Source of the DNA: Priapulus caudatus
Lineage: Eukaryota; Priapulida; Priapulimorpha; Priapulimorphida; Priapulidae
Reading direction: 5' to 3'
Length of the DNA: 24,041 nucleotides
Assembly (NCBI RefSeq): GCF_000485595.1
Contig: NW_014577541.1
Span: forward strand, 120,272-144,312
Part shown: positions 9,336-19,330 of the stretch, in pieces
Layout of the letters: each line of letters opens with the position of its first letter
How positions within the stretch are numbered: position 1 is the first letter of the stretch
Made by a program: the position numbers and the translations under genes
The notes under the pieces: generated by a model
The model's input: the letters and a program-made list of their open reading frames with translations, nothing else
Told to the model about the DNA's origin: nothing
Database searches by the model: none

Positions 9336-9611
9336 GACGGTACGTTAGAGTGAGCGCGGGTAAACAGTATAATAATATAGTAATAATATAGTTAATAAGT
9401 ATAATATTAATATATATAGAGTATTAATATATATATATATATAATATATAAGTATATATATAAATAATATATTAGTAATTATTATATATATAATTTGGAA
9501 GACGCAGCTAAAGCAGAACTAAGGGCAGGACAGAGTGATGTGCGCTACATCACAGTCAACAGAGATTTAACTGTAGCATTGCAATAATTATCAGAACGAT
9601 TATTTCAGAAT
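9336..9611. repeat. AT-rich repeat and short unique spacer before the gap
   Basis: TAATATAG/TATATA repeats fill about 9366-9495. The next 115 bases are ordinary unique sequence ending at the gap. No gene is visible. Confidence 0.8.
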
Positions 9612-10499
9612 NNNNNNNNNNNNNNNNNNNNNNNNNNNNNNNNNNNNNNNNNNNNNNNNNNNNNNNNNNNNNNNNNNNNNNNNNNNNNNNNNNNNNNNNN
9701 NNNNNNNNNNNNNNNNNNNNNNNNNNNNNNNNNNNNNNNNNNNNNNNNNNNNNNNNNNNNNNNNNNNNNNNNNNNNNNNNNNNNNNNNNNNNNNNNNNNN
9801 NNNNNNNNNNNNNNNNNNNNNNNNNNNNNNNNNNNNNNNNNNNNNNNNNNNNNNNNNNNNNNNNNNNNNNNNNNNNNNNNNNNNNNNNNNNNNNNNNNNN
9901 NNNNNNNNNNNNNNNNNNNNNNNNNNNNNNNNNNNNNNNNNNNNNNNNNNNNNNNNNNNNNNNNNNNNNNNNNNNNNNNNNNNNNNNNNNNNNNNNNNNN
10001 NNNNNNNNNNNNNNNNNNNNNNNNNNNNNNNNNNNNNNNNNNNNNNNNNNNNNNNNNNNNNNNNNNNNNNNNNNNNNNNNNNNNNNNNNNNNNNNNNNNN
10101 NNNNNNNNNNNNNNNNNNNNNNNNNNNNNNNNNNNNNNNNNNNNNNNNNNNNNNNNNNNNNNNNNNNNNNNNNNNNNNNNNNNNNNNNNNNNNNNNNNNN
10201 NNNNNNNNNNNNNNNNNNNNNNNNNNNNNNNNNNNNNNNNNNNNNNNNNNNNNNNNNNNNNNNNNNNNNNNNNNNNNNNNNNNNNNNNNNNNNNNNNNNN
10301 NNNNNNNNNNNNNNNNNNNNNNNNNNNNNNNNNNNNNNNNNNNNNNNNNNNNNNNNNNNNNNNNNNNNNNNNNNNNNNNNNNNNNNNNNNNNNNNNNNNN
10401 NNNNNNNNNNNNNNNNNNNNNNNNNNNNNNNNNNNNNNNNNNNNNNNNNNNNNNNNNNNNNNNNNNNNNNNNNNNNNNNNNNNNNNNNNNNNNNNNNNN
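9612..10499. other. Assembly gap (888 N)
   Basis: 888 consecutive unknown bases. Whether 888 is a measured or estimated length cannot be told. The gap hides the left boundary of duplicated block B. Open frames spanning it are artefacts of translating N. Confidence 1.
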
Positions 10500-11284
10500 A
10501 TCACGAGCGCACGCCACGCACGAACACGCAGTGGAACCGCACCGCACACAGGAGACAGCTACGCATTGCATGTTATCACGCACACGCCGCAGTGGGGCAC
10601 GCACGCACGAACACGCAGTAGGAACGTTTCACGCACACAAGGACACTACGATGCATTACAGCACGCAGGTGGCACGCGATGCACGCATGCGACACGCAAC
10701 GCCACATAACAATCCAGTGGAACGCACACATGCAGTGGCTACGCACGTATTGCAGGGACACGCTACGCCCGCTAGGAACCACGCCACGCCACGCAGTCGG
10801 ACACGCACGCCACGAGAACACGCAGTGGTACGCACGCATGCAGGGACACGCACGCCCGCAGGGGCACGCACGCACGCAGGGGCACGCACGCCTCCGGGGG
10901 CACGCACGCAGGAACACGCAGTGGTACGCACGCATGCAGGGATACTATGCATGAAGGGACACGCACATATGCAGGAACACCCAGTTGTACGCACGCACGC
11001 AGGCACACGCACGCATGCATGGACACGCACATATACGCAGGGACATGCAGTATCACGCACGCACGCACGCACATTCACGCATGCAGGGACACTACTCATA
11101 CAGAGACACGTGCATACACAGGGACACGCAGTAGCACACACGCACGCATGCAGAAACACGCAATGACACGCACGCCCATAGAGGCACGCACACATGAACA
11201 CGCACGCCCGTAGGGGCACGCACACACGTACATGGAGTGATACGCACGCACGCAGGGGCACGCACGAATGCAGGGATAGGTAGA
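10500..11284 (+). repeat. ACGCACGCAGGG-type minisatellite, copy B
   Basis: Same array as in copy A, visible from the first base after the gap. At 10850-10915 the units are clear: GGGACACGCACGCCCGCA, GGGGCACGCACGCACGCA and GGGGCACGCACGCCTCCG. The first ~300 bases after the gap carry many single-base insertions compared with copy A. Confidence 0.88.
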
Positions 11285-11582
11285 GGCAAACATGGGCACG
11301 CCGGGGCATACAGGAACATTCAGGGGCATACAGGGGCATGTAAGGGGGCTTACATGGACATTCAGGATCATACAGGGGCATGTAGGGGGCATACATTGAC
11401 ATTCAGGGGGATACTGGGGCATGTAGAGGGCATACAGAGACATTCAGGGAAATATAAGTAAATTCAGGGGCACACAGGGGCATGTAGGGCCATGCAAAGC
11501 GATATAGGGGCATACGGTGGTACGCCGGGCATACGAGGGCATTCAGGAACATACAGGAGCATGCAATGACATTCAGGGGCCC
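11285..11582 (+). repeat. CATTCAGGGG/CATACAGGGG minisatellite, copy B
   Basis: Matches 3956-4262 unit by unit, with only small differences. This is cleaner than most of copy B, suggesting that the two arrays have not been rearranged since the duplication. Confidence 0.88.
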
Positions 11583-12065
11583 GAAGGCGTACACACGCAC
11601 GCAAGAACACGCACGCACGCAATGGCACGCACGCACTTGCGCTTACCCGCTATCCTCCCAATTTTTCGACGAAATTACCGGCTTCCATCGCTCGGACGTC
11701 CCGTACGTGGCAGCCAGGCTGCTGATGACGGCTGCAGCTGAGAAGGGGGCAATGACCATATAATATAGCCAGCTCACTAGCAGCGCGTTAAACTGACCGC
11801 GGAATAACGAAGCCCTAGAGAACGGCAGGCGCGGTGGTCAACGTTCGATCAAAGCGTTTCGATTCAATTCATGTAAAGGCAGTTCAGCTATGTATTGGCG
11901 CCGGGTTAAAGAGAGCGACGAGATACTGCCGCGTTTTCAATTGTCTCTATCGGCATGCCTCCTCTGGGTCTGCTAACCTTGTTAGAGATGGCTTTCCTTG
12001 TGCTTCCAGAGATAGCTTACGAATCGTTCGGTTCTTCACGAGGATGCTGTGTATAATTATGCGTC
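11583..12065. other. Unique part of duplicated block B (left)
   Basis: Counterpart of 4263-4790. Shared anchors include AAATTACCGGCTTCC, the CATATAATATAGCCAGCTCA anchor at 11757 and CGATCAAAGCGTTTCGATT near 11846. Many single-base indels relative to copy A. No gene recognised. Confidence 0.6.
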
Positions 12066-12323
12066 ATTGTGCGCGCGTGTGTGGGTGCGTGCGTGTGTGG
12101 GTGCGTGCATGTGGGTGTGTGTGCGTGCGTGCGCGCGCGTGTGTATGTGAAGGAGGATGGATGGTGGTTGTGTGTAGGTGTTAGTGAGGGAGAGAGAGAG
12201 AGACGAGCAAGAGTGTGTATGTGTTTGTGTGTTTGTGTGTGAGGTGTGTTGGGGTTGTGAAATCTGTATGTTTCTGAGCGTGAGTGTGCATGTGTGTGTG
12301 TGTGTGGTGTGTGTGTGTGTGTG

Positions 12324-12356
<33 letters not shown>
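12066..12356. repeat. GT-rich tract, copy B
   Basis: Compound GCGT/GTGG/GT repeats with a short GA island (about 12188-12206), ending in an almost pure GT run (12290-12354). It holds the place of 4791-5036 in copy A, with different composition. Confidence 0.9.
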
Positions 12357-13680
12357 AATGAATTTTAGCATTTCATGAGACGGCATTTATTCGGCCAGCT
12401 AAGTAAGCAGTACAACCGCATTTTTCAGGCCTTAACGCGCTTCTACCTTTCACACGGGGTTTCCCACGGACCGCGCGTACGGGGGATCCCCAGAGGCGCG
12501 CATAAGCATTTTCTTGCTGTTTGAGCGCTTTGCCGATGGTCAGTAAGTCGATAGTCCTCAGTTGACTTATCTGGGCCCCTGTATTGTGGCGCGGCCTCGT
12601 CGCTCGGCCGATATGCTTGAGAAAAGGGGGTATTTGGTTTAGGCGGTCCTATCGTTGGACGCCATTGGTCAAGCGCTGTACTCGGCGGTACGCACGACAT
12701 ACAATGCTGCATGTGTGACGGTGTCATATATTCCAGACGTATCGCGGATACGGGACCGAGCGTGTATATAGCGTTGCGTATGCGTGAATACGTTCCGGGA
12801 CTTGAGCATAAAGATCATCAGGAAGCATAATAGTATTGCCGGGGCGAAATGCAGTTTCCCATTGGCATTATTAGCCTAAAATTTAGCATTAATCAGCACC
12901 GATTTGACTTTGGATAAATGACAGTGCCACTCTACTAGATGTACCTGGGACATGTAACCGCAGACTGCCTATACATAGCGTTACATAGAACACTAACGTG
13001 TATAAATTGTTAGCCACACATATATTTTTTCACATCCCATTTTTTGTAAAAAGCGATTTCGGTGAAACTCACAGTAAAACGGGTAGATGTTAGCAACGTG
13101 CCTAAAGACCAGAAACAGTAGGTCTCGTCCTTTGCATTTAGTGTAAGCCCTACACAAAGGAAGGCAGGCCAGCGGCGGTAGTAGGGAAGGGTCGTGCACT
13201 TTCGTATTAGGAGATATAAAAAGAGCTAAACGTTTGTTACACTGCCCCCGCGCAAAGATTTTAAATTATTTACACCACCCTAGCGCGCCGATGGCTAATC
13301 TGAAAAGTGTCGACATAGCCAGTGAGTTTGCCGCTCGTAGAATGTCCACGCGAACATCAACGACGTGGCGTGCAGACGTTTGACGCAAACCCAAGATCGC
13401 CAAGTCGGAACGCGACAGCAGTAAGCTTATACTTCTTCAAGTATAAATCAAGTAGGAAAATGCGCTTGCTAGGCGGCTTATTTGAAATAAGCGGCGCTGT
13501 AGCATGATATGTAAATAAGAACGTATTAGTGGTACACCGCTCTTGCATCTGCGCGGCTGTGCTGGCTCTGTGTGTGATTGAAAATTGGCGTGCTCGCAGA
13601 CGCACTCACGCTAGGCGGGCAAAATGCATCGACAGACTCCTACACCGGTTGCACGCTTATGAACACAACAACACACAGCT
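12357..13680. other. Unique part of duplicated block B (right)
   Basis: Counterpart of 5037-6242 with frequent small indels. No frame is conserved between the copies, and no gene is recognised in either. Confidence 0.6.
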
Positions 13681-13796
13681 GTCACACACAACACATTCCG
13701 TTGACACACACACACACACACATTATATATAGTCGGCGCCGCATTCGTTGTGTGTGTGTGTGTGTGTGTGGTGTGGTGTGTGTGTGTGTGTGTGTC

Positions 13797-13835
<39 letters not shown>

Positions 13836-14340
13836 TGTGGTGTGTTGCGTGTGTGTGTGTGTGTGGTGTGTGTGTCTGTGTGTGTTGGTGTGTGTAGTGG
13901 TGTGTGTGGTGTGTGTGTGGTGTGTGTGTGTGTGTGTGTGTATGTATGTTGTTAATGTGTGTATGTATGTAGTGATGAGTATGTATGATTATGTATCGTA
14001 TATTGATGTATGGTATGTATGTTGTATGTATGCTATTTACTGTATGTATGTATGTAAGTATGTATGTTGTATGTATGTTGTATGTATTATGTATGTATGT
14101 ATGTATGTATGTATGATATGTGTAGTATGTATGGTAATGTATGTGGTGTGTGTGTGTGTATGTATAGTCATGTATGTATGTTTATGTATGTATGTAATGT
14201 ATGTATGTATGTATGGTGTGTGTGAATGTGGGAACGCGGAGCCCCCGCGTGCTGAGTGTGTGTGTGTGTTGGTGTGTGTGTGTGTGTGTGTGTGTCGTGT
14301 GGTTGTGTGGTGTGTGTGTGGTGGTGTTGTATGGTTGGCT
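13681..14340. repeat. CA, GT and GTAT microsatellite cluster
   Basis: CA repeats (13703-13721), GT repeats with GG interruptions (13748-13940), GTAT repeats (13940-14218), and GT again (14255-14330) with a short non-repeat patch at 14225-14255. The Cys-Val-rich 223-codon frame across it is translated repeat. Confidence 0.92.
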
Positions 14341-14608
14341 AGGACAATACGCCCAGGACAATCACGCCCCCGACATTACCGCCGGACAATTACCCCGCGA
14401 CAATTACCCCCATGCGATTAGCCCCCATGATGCACTTCACCCCCGACATTTACCCCCCGGACATTTACGCCCTGGACAATTCCGGCTGGACAATTACATC
14501 TCGCCGGCCATCAGCGACATCGTTCACGCCTCTGCCCGCAGACATTACCCGCGGACAATTACCTCCCGGACATTGTACCCCCCGGACGGGACACATTTAC
14601 CCCGCACC

Positions 14609-15180
14609 GTGCCGTTGGGGGGCGCGGGGCTGGCCACGGCGGTAGAGGGGGGGCGCAGGGTTGGGGACGGGGGGCGGCGGCAGGGAGGGGGGAGGAGGCG
14701 CCATCGGGGAGCAAGAGCGGGACGGGGGGGGCGGGGGCGGCGGGCGCGGCGGGCGGGGGGGGGAGCAGGGCGGGGCTAGGGGGTGAAGGGGGGTCGAGGT
14801 GGCGGGGACGGAGCGGAGGGGGGCGGCCGGCGGCCGACGAAGGGGGGGGGTAGACCGGGGCGCGGCGCCGGGAGCCGCGGAAGGGTCGGGCGGCAGCGCA
14901 GGCGCCGGGGTCCGGCGGGCGGGGGCGGGGGGGGAGCGACCGCCCGCAGCTGGTGGGCGTGGCGCGGAGCACGGGGCGCCACCCCCGTCGGCGGCCGGGC
15001 GGGGGCAGGGGGGAACCGGACACAAAAAACACACAAAAGCGGGGCGCGGGGGCCTGGCAGGGGGGAGCGGCCGGCGCGCGGCGGCAACAGAGAGAGCCGT
15101 GCGGGCTGCACTAAACACCAGTGGACCAGGGGGCGGGCGGAGGCCGGGGGCGGGCGCGCGGGGGCCCGTTCCCCTGAGCG
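14609..15180 (+). other. Extremely G-rich block inside the left arm
   Basis: About 570 bp with very high G content on the + strand and many runs of 4-9 G, for example at 14648-14780. It breaks the GGACAATTACCCCC array. Its open frames read Gly/Arg/Ala on the + strand and Pro/Ala/Arg on the minus strand, with no domain. Closely spaced G runs predict G-quadruplexes. It may be an insertion, an expanded C-run of the satellite, or degraded sequence quality. Confidence 0.8.
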
Positions 15181-15743
15181 CGACAATCGGACACCCCTCC
15201 GGACTACATTACCCCTCACGGGGCCATAAGAAAGAGCAGCTAGCGGCCCGATTCGACGCCCGCCCGACAATTACCCCCCGAGTACATTTGCCCCCGGACA
15301 ATTACCCCCCACGGACATTATACCCCCCGGACAATTACCTCCCGCGACATTTACCCCTCCGGACTATTACCCCGGACATTTACCTCCCCGATCAATTACC
15401 GGCCCCGGACAATTCCCCCCCCGGACAATTACCCCCATGCCATTTCCCCACATGGTTTGCCATTCCGAAATACCGTCTGGATGCCTCACCGGACAATCCA
15501 CGCTGGTACACCGGACAGTTACCTCCCCGGACATTACCCCCGCGCAGACAATTACCTTTGTGCGCCCGACCATTACCCTGCACACCCGGACATTTCCCCC
15601 CCGGCCATTTACCCGCCACCCCCAGGACAATTACCGCCACATTTACCACGCCCCGGAACATTCGCCTCCCCACGGACAATCACCCTGCTCCGATCAATTA
15701 CCCCCGGACAAAGTCGATCCCCGGACATTACCCCCCGCGGACA

Positions 15744-15953
15744 TATGCGTGCCGATGCGTGTGCAGGTACACGTGTGTGCATGTGTGTCGTGCGTGGCGT
15801 TGCGTGTGTACGTACAACGACGTGCGTTGCGTGCAGTGCGTGGTGCTTGTTATCGAACAATATCAGGTGCATCTGCACTTGCTGCTGAACCCGTATAAAC
15901 TGTCGCATGTGCCGATTATGACGTGCAATTGTTGAATAAACATGAACATTGCT
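15744..15953. other. Core between the inverted satellite arms
   Basis: The left 100 bp is GCGTGC-type sequence: 15759-15782 is identical to 1933-1956, and CGTACAACG also recurs at 1656. The right 100 bp is unique. In the frame ending at TGA 15933-15935 the last ~30 codons (EQYQVHLHLLLNPYKLSHVP and onward) look less repeat-like, and an AATAAA (15935-15940) overlaps the stop. This is too short to call a gene. Confidence 0.6.
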
Positions 15954-16135
15954 ATTGTCCGGGGTAAATTTGTCCGGGGGTAAATGTCGGGGGGTTAATT
16001 GTCCGTGGGGTAAAATGTCCGGGCGGTAAATGTCGCGAGGGTGACATGGATGGGGGTAAATGCATGGGGAATTGTCCGGGGGGTAATTGTCCGCGGGGGT
16101 AATTGCGGGGGGTATTGTCCGGGGTAGTTTGTCCT

Positions 16136-16230
16136 GAACAAGCACGTGCGTATGTATGTGTATGTATGTGTGTGTGCGCGCGTGTGTGTGTGCGCGTGTG
16201 TGTGTGTGTGTGCGTGGGCGTGGGCATGTG
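16136..16230. repeat. GTAT/GT/GCGT microsatellite
   Basis: Compound repeat immediately right of the foldback-like element, similar to the one that abuts its left end. Confidence 0.9.
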
Positions 16231-16780
16231 TGTCGACGAGGGTGAACGCTGCAAGGTTTTCATTAAGTTCATCGCGCATCGCTCGACACGACAACAACAC
16301 TCAGACCGCGGCGGGATTTGGTGACTTGGTTGGTTGACTCTGAGAACGCGGATCGAGTTTCCGCCGAGAGTAAACACGTTCTCGAACACGTTCTGCGGCA
16401 ATACTCTCTCATATTTCCTGCGCTTACCTCACACGCTCTAATGCATCGTTTTCTAGGTTGCTACGAAAACGAGAGGCGAGCGCGAGGGCCTGTCGCATAA
16501 CGGACTGACGGCTGTTTGTGTATTTACCGTAGCAATATATAAATATAGTAGTAATATTGCATCGGAGGTGCTTTATTTAATCTCACGTGAGTGTGCATCT
16601 TGAGTGGTTTGATGTGGGGGCGCATATGGGCTATACTATTGCGTTTGCTTTCATATGGCTGTAATGCTATCCCACGCAGCAGCGACAGCAGTATGGCAGA
16701 TGGTTGTAATGAAATGGCATGTCGATCAAATGGCAATGACTTACAATGGCAATCGTATGAAATAGCGTGTTTCTGAGATA
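16231..16780. other. Unique sequence, no gene recognised
   Basis: Non-repetitive island. A 59-codon frame ending at 16500 has mixed amino-acid composition but no recognisable domain and no proper ATG. GCAATAT (16531-16537) and ATATTGC (about 16554-16560) form a small inverted repeat. Confidence 0.5.
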
Positions 16781-16871
16781 AAGAGATGACAGAGAGAGGA
16801 GCAGAGAGATAAATAGAGAGAGAAGGAGAGAGATGGAGAAAGCGAGAGAGAAAAGAGGGAGAAAGAAAGAG

Positions 16872-16914
<43 letters not shown>

Positions 16915-17040
16915 ACGAGAGATAGAACCAGATAGATCTGGGGAGAGCAGGACAGAGAGAAGGGAAAAAAAGAGGAAGACACGGAAAGCGAACGAGATGG
17001 GGGTAAAGAGTGCAAGTTTGCAAGAGTGAGAGAGAACAAG
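16781..17040. repeat. GA-rich polypurine tract
   Basis: GAGA and GGAGA repeats, with a pure GA run at about 16872-16909. Minus-strand frames through it read Ser-Leu repeats and inflate the 261-codon frame 16741-17526. Confidence 0.9.
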
Positions 17041-17325
17041 AGTTATACAAAGATCGACGATAGAGCGAGAGCGGGAAAAATGTCCATTATGGTCCACCTC
17101 ACCACCGTCACTGCTTAAGGATTTGTCCACAATTCCTGGTATGTATTTGCATAAGAACCCATTTGAAATTATGTTGACTGAGAGCGAGGCGGCCAAGATT
17201 CGTGCTCTGTCCATCAAAAAATCCTTCGTAAAAGCTTGGCCATTACCCATGCAAAATATTCGTTTGTTTTTTAGTATTTTACTGGCAATGGGGAGTGATA
17301 TGCCCATTAAAAATGAAAAATAATC
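17030..17325 (+). CDS. Protein-like open segment, unidentified (open on both strands)
   Basis: The + frame is open for 98 codons from after TGA 17027-17029 to TAA 17323-17325. The part from 17081 has varied, protein-like composition (for example NPFEIMLTESEAAKIRALSI and a hydrophobic MQNIRLFFSILLAMGSD) and no early ATG before 17141. On the minus strand the same DNA is also open, as the non-repeat part of a frame from 17526, containing GNGQAFTKDFLMDRARILAA. I recognise neither. One of them may be an exon or a transposon fragment; both being open may also be chance. I cannot choose the strand. Confidence 0.15.
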
Positions 17326-17860
17326 ACGAAAATCAATCGTGTGACCTAATTTGACGTGAGCGTTTCCATTTGGCGAATTTACGAAATTAATTAAATATTG
17401 GCATGCTGAAATATTATAACCGATGAAGTTCTTCAACCTATATACGCGCGCGCGCGGGTACGCGCACACACATGCACGCACGCACGCACACGATTTTAAA
17501 TACGCAGAAAGACGTAGCTCATCCACACATGCACTTGGAGCGTTTCCATAAAATATAATGCTATATAAATACGAAATCTATTTACTACCAATGTCTTAAT
17601 GTTTCTCTACTCTCTTTCGCTCTATTATTGGCCGACAATTTCCCTGTAATGCCGTGCATGCAACACAGTCCCCACGCATCGCCTACATACGCAGGGCCAT
17701 GCGCGAGCGTCCTTGTAATTCTGCAATTCCATTCACCGACTGAGCCTCGCATCAGAACTGGCTTGTAACTTCAATGCTGAAGTTCTACGTTTGGTGTGAG
17801 CGGCAGCCACGATTGGACTAATTGGAAGGCGCAGGCACTTTCCCTCAACCCGTGACTACG
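17326..17860. other. Unique sequence, no gene recognised
   Basis: AT-leaning DNA with a short CG/CA repeat (17444-17495) and a small perfect palindrome AACTTCAATGCTGAAGTT near 17768. Nothing codes convincingly. Confidence 0.5.
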
Positions 17861-18078
17861 GAGACACACACACACACACACACACTTACACACACACAAC
17901 CAGCATTCACCTCACACTACTCCCAGCGACACACACACACACACACACACAACACAGCACACACACACAACACACACACCACACACATACTTCATATATT
18001 ATATATATATTTCATATTATATATGATATATAATATAAATATCATATATATATATATAGTATACTATATATATATTTG
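17861..18078. repeat. CA tract followed by AT tract
   Basis: CA repeats with small interruptions (17861-17990) pass directly into TATATA-type sequence (17993-18078). The 89-codon frame across it is translated repeat. Confidence 0.92.
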
Positions 18079-18660
18079 TAATAGCAAGTAAATAAGCCAG
18101 AAGACTTGGCTCATCCATGCCTACGCACAAACAGACAATCGCACGCGTCCACCGTAAGTGAAATACGGCTGCGTGTTTGCCATTTACACATAGCTATGAT
18201 TCACAGTTAGCCGAGCACAATGCGTTCGTTTGCATGCTACCGTAAATGCGCAACGTAGAAAAAACATGTCCCCTGCGCGCTCAGCAAGGGTTGTCTATAG
18301 AATACATCCAGCATTGAATACTCATAATGGATATGTCAGAGCGGTGTAGCTGAGATCGATGTGTCTGTGGAAAAAAATTACTGTGAAGCTCATCTTTAAT
18401 CAATGCAGGCGCAATTACGCAAATATAATTTAATACGCGCGCGCGTCGTCGCTGTTATGTTCACTCGCAGCAACACGGTGCGGATCGATGACGTCACCGC
18501 TCCTACATCGGCGTGCAACACAGTGCAGACAAGTCTCTTGCGTGCAGCGCAAAACACGAGCGCGAACTCCTAAATTCGGTGCTGTGTCTAAGCGAGCCAT
18601 GCTGAGGATACGAATTCATCCTCCGAGGCGATCAATCATTCACCGCCACTATCACCTGCA
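18079..18660. other. Unique sequence with one CRE motif
   Basis: CpG-containing unique DNA with an 8-bp alternating CG run near 18436-18446. No recognisable gene. The 86-codon frame from 18488 runs into the AGC tract. Confidence 0.5.
18489..18496. promoter_or_regulatory. CRE palindrome TGACGTCA
   Basis: Full CREB/ATF-type site in a CpG-rich setting about 170 bp left of the AGC tract. No gene can be assigned, so only the motif is observed. Confidence 0.2.
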
Positions 18661-19330
18661 CAGCAGCTTAGCGAGTAAAAACGTAGGCAGAGCAGCAAGC
18701 AGCAGCAGCAGACAGCACAGCATAGAGCAGTCGCAGCAAAGCAAGTAAGCAGGTAGCAGGCTTCTCGAGCCAGCAGCAGCAGTAAGCCAGGCACTAGAGA
18801 AGTAGGCAGTAAGAGCAGCAGCGCGAGTGCAAGCAGTGAGGCTCACAATGAGTACAGTAAAAGGCAGGGGGCAGCAGCAGGCAGTAGCAGCAGCTACGAG
18901 TAAGCACAGACAGTAGCAGCAAGTACAGCACCCTTGAGCAGTAGCAGCAGGGCAGCAGCAAGCCAGAGCAGCAGCAGAGCAGCACTAAGCAGTAGCAGTC
19001 AGCAGCGACAGTAGTAGTTGAGTTCACGGCAAGGTAGGCAGAAGCCAGCAAGCAGTAGCACAGCCACAGCAGGCAGCACAGCAGTAGCAGCAGCAGCAGC
19101 AGCAGCGAAGTAGGCAGTAGCAGCAGCAGCAGCAAGTAGTCCAGTGAGCAGTAGCAGAAGTGGGCAGCTAGGCAGTAGGCAGCAGAAGGGCAGCACAGCA
19201 GCAGGCTGCACTATATGCAAAGTCAGCAGGCAGCAGGTTATGACAAGCCAGCAGTAGCCAGTAGCAGCAGCAGCAGCAGTAGTAGTAGCAGTAGGCGCAG
19301 CAGCAGCAGCAGCAGCACTACCCAGCACAG
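18661..19330 (+). repeat. AGC/AGT trinucleotide tract (CAG family)
   Basis: About 670 bp of compound AGC, AGT and GGC-interrupted triplets, with the purest runs at 19085-19135 and 19262-19318. Frequent TAG in the CAG frame and frame-changing interruptions rule out a long poly-Gln protein. The minus strand gives poly-Leu/Ala/Cys frames, which are not genes. Confidence 0.92.

Larger units (their letters stand above)
10500..13680 (+). repeat. ~3.1-kb direct duplication, copy B
   Basis: Collinear with copy A. Differences are dominated by one- to few-base indels rather than substitutions, for example around 12600-12720, 12840-12960 and 13230-13400. A larger replacement occurs at about 12457-12510, where copy A has only TTTCACACGTTTCACACC. 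This indel-heavy pattern next to a gap is typical of unpolished long-read sequence, but a genuine old tandem duplication is equally possible. Homology ends near 13660-13680, in CA repeats. Confidence 0.9.
14341..16135. mobile_element. Foldback-like element: inverted arrays of GGACAATTACCCCC repeats
   Basis: On the + strand, degenerate 14-18-bp units GGACA(A/T)TTACCCCCC run from 14341 to about 14608 and from 15181 to about 15743. From about 15954 to 16135 the same unit runs in reverse complement (GGGGGTAATTGTCC). The outer ends mirror each other: the left starts AGGACAATACGCCCAGGACA, and the right end read inward on the minus strand starts AGGACAAACTACCCCGGACA. GT microsatellites lie outside both ends. 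Long inverted arms made of short tandem repeats around a small core are the hallmark of foldback (FB/Galileo-type) elements in insects; assignment here is by architecture only. No transposase frame or target duplication is seen. The arms are unequal and the left one carries a G-rich interruption. Confidence 0.5.

Noticed and set aside
9600-10604. Long minus-strand frames of 314-334 codons
   Set aside because: Almost entirely N; no real codons.
13578-14779. Cys-Val rich frames
   Set aside because: Read-through of GT and GTAT microsatellites.
14799-15935. 378-codon + frame
   Set aside because: Gly/Arg/Ala from the G-rich block, then Pro/Thr/Asn from GGACAATTACCCCC units. Only the last ~30 codons are not repeat.
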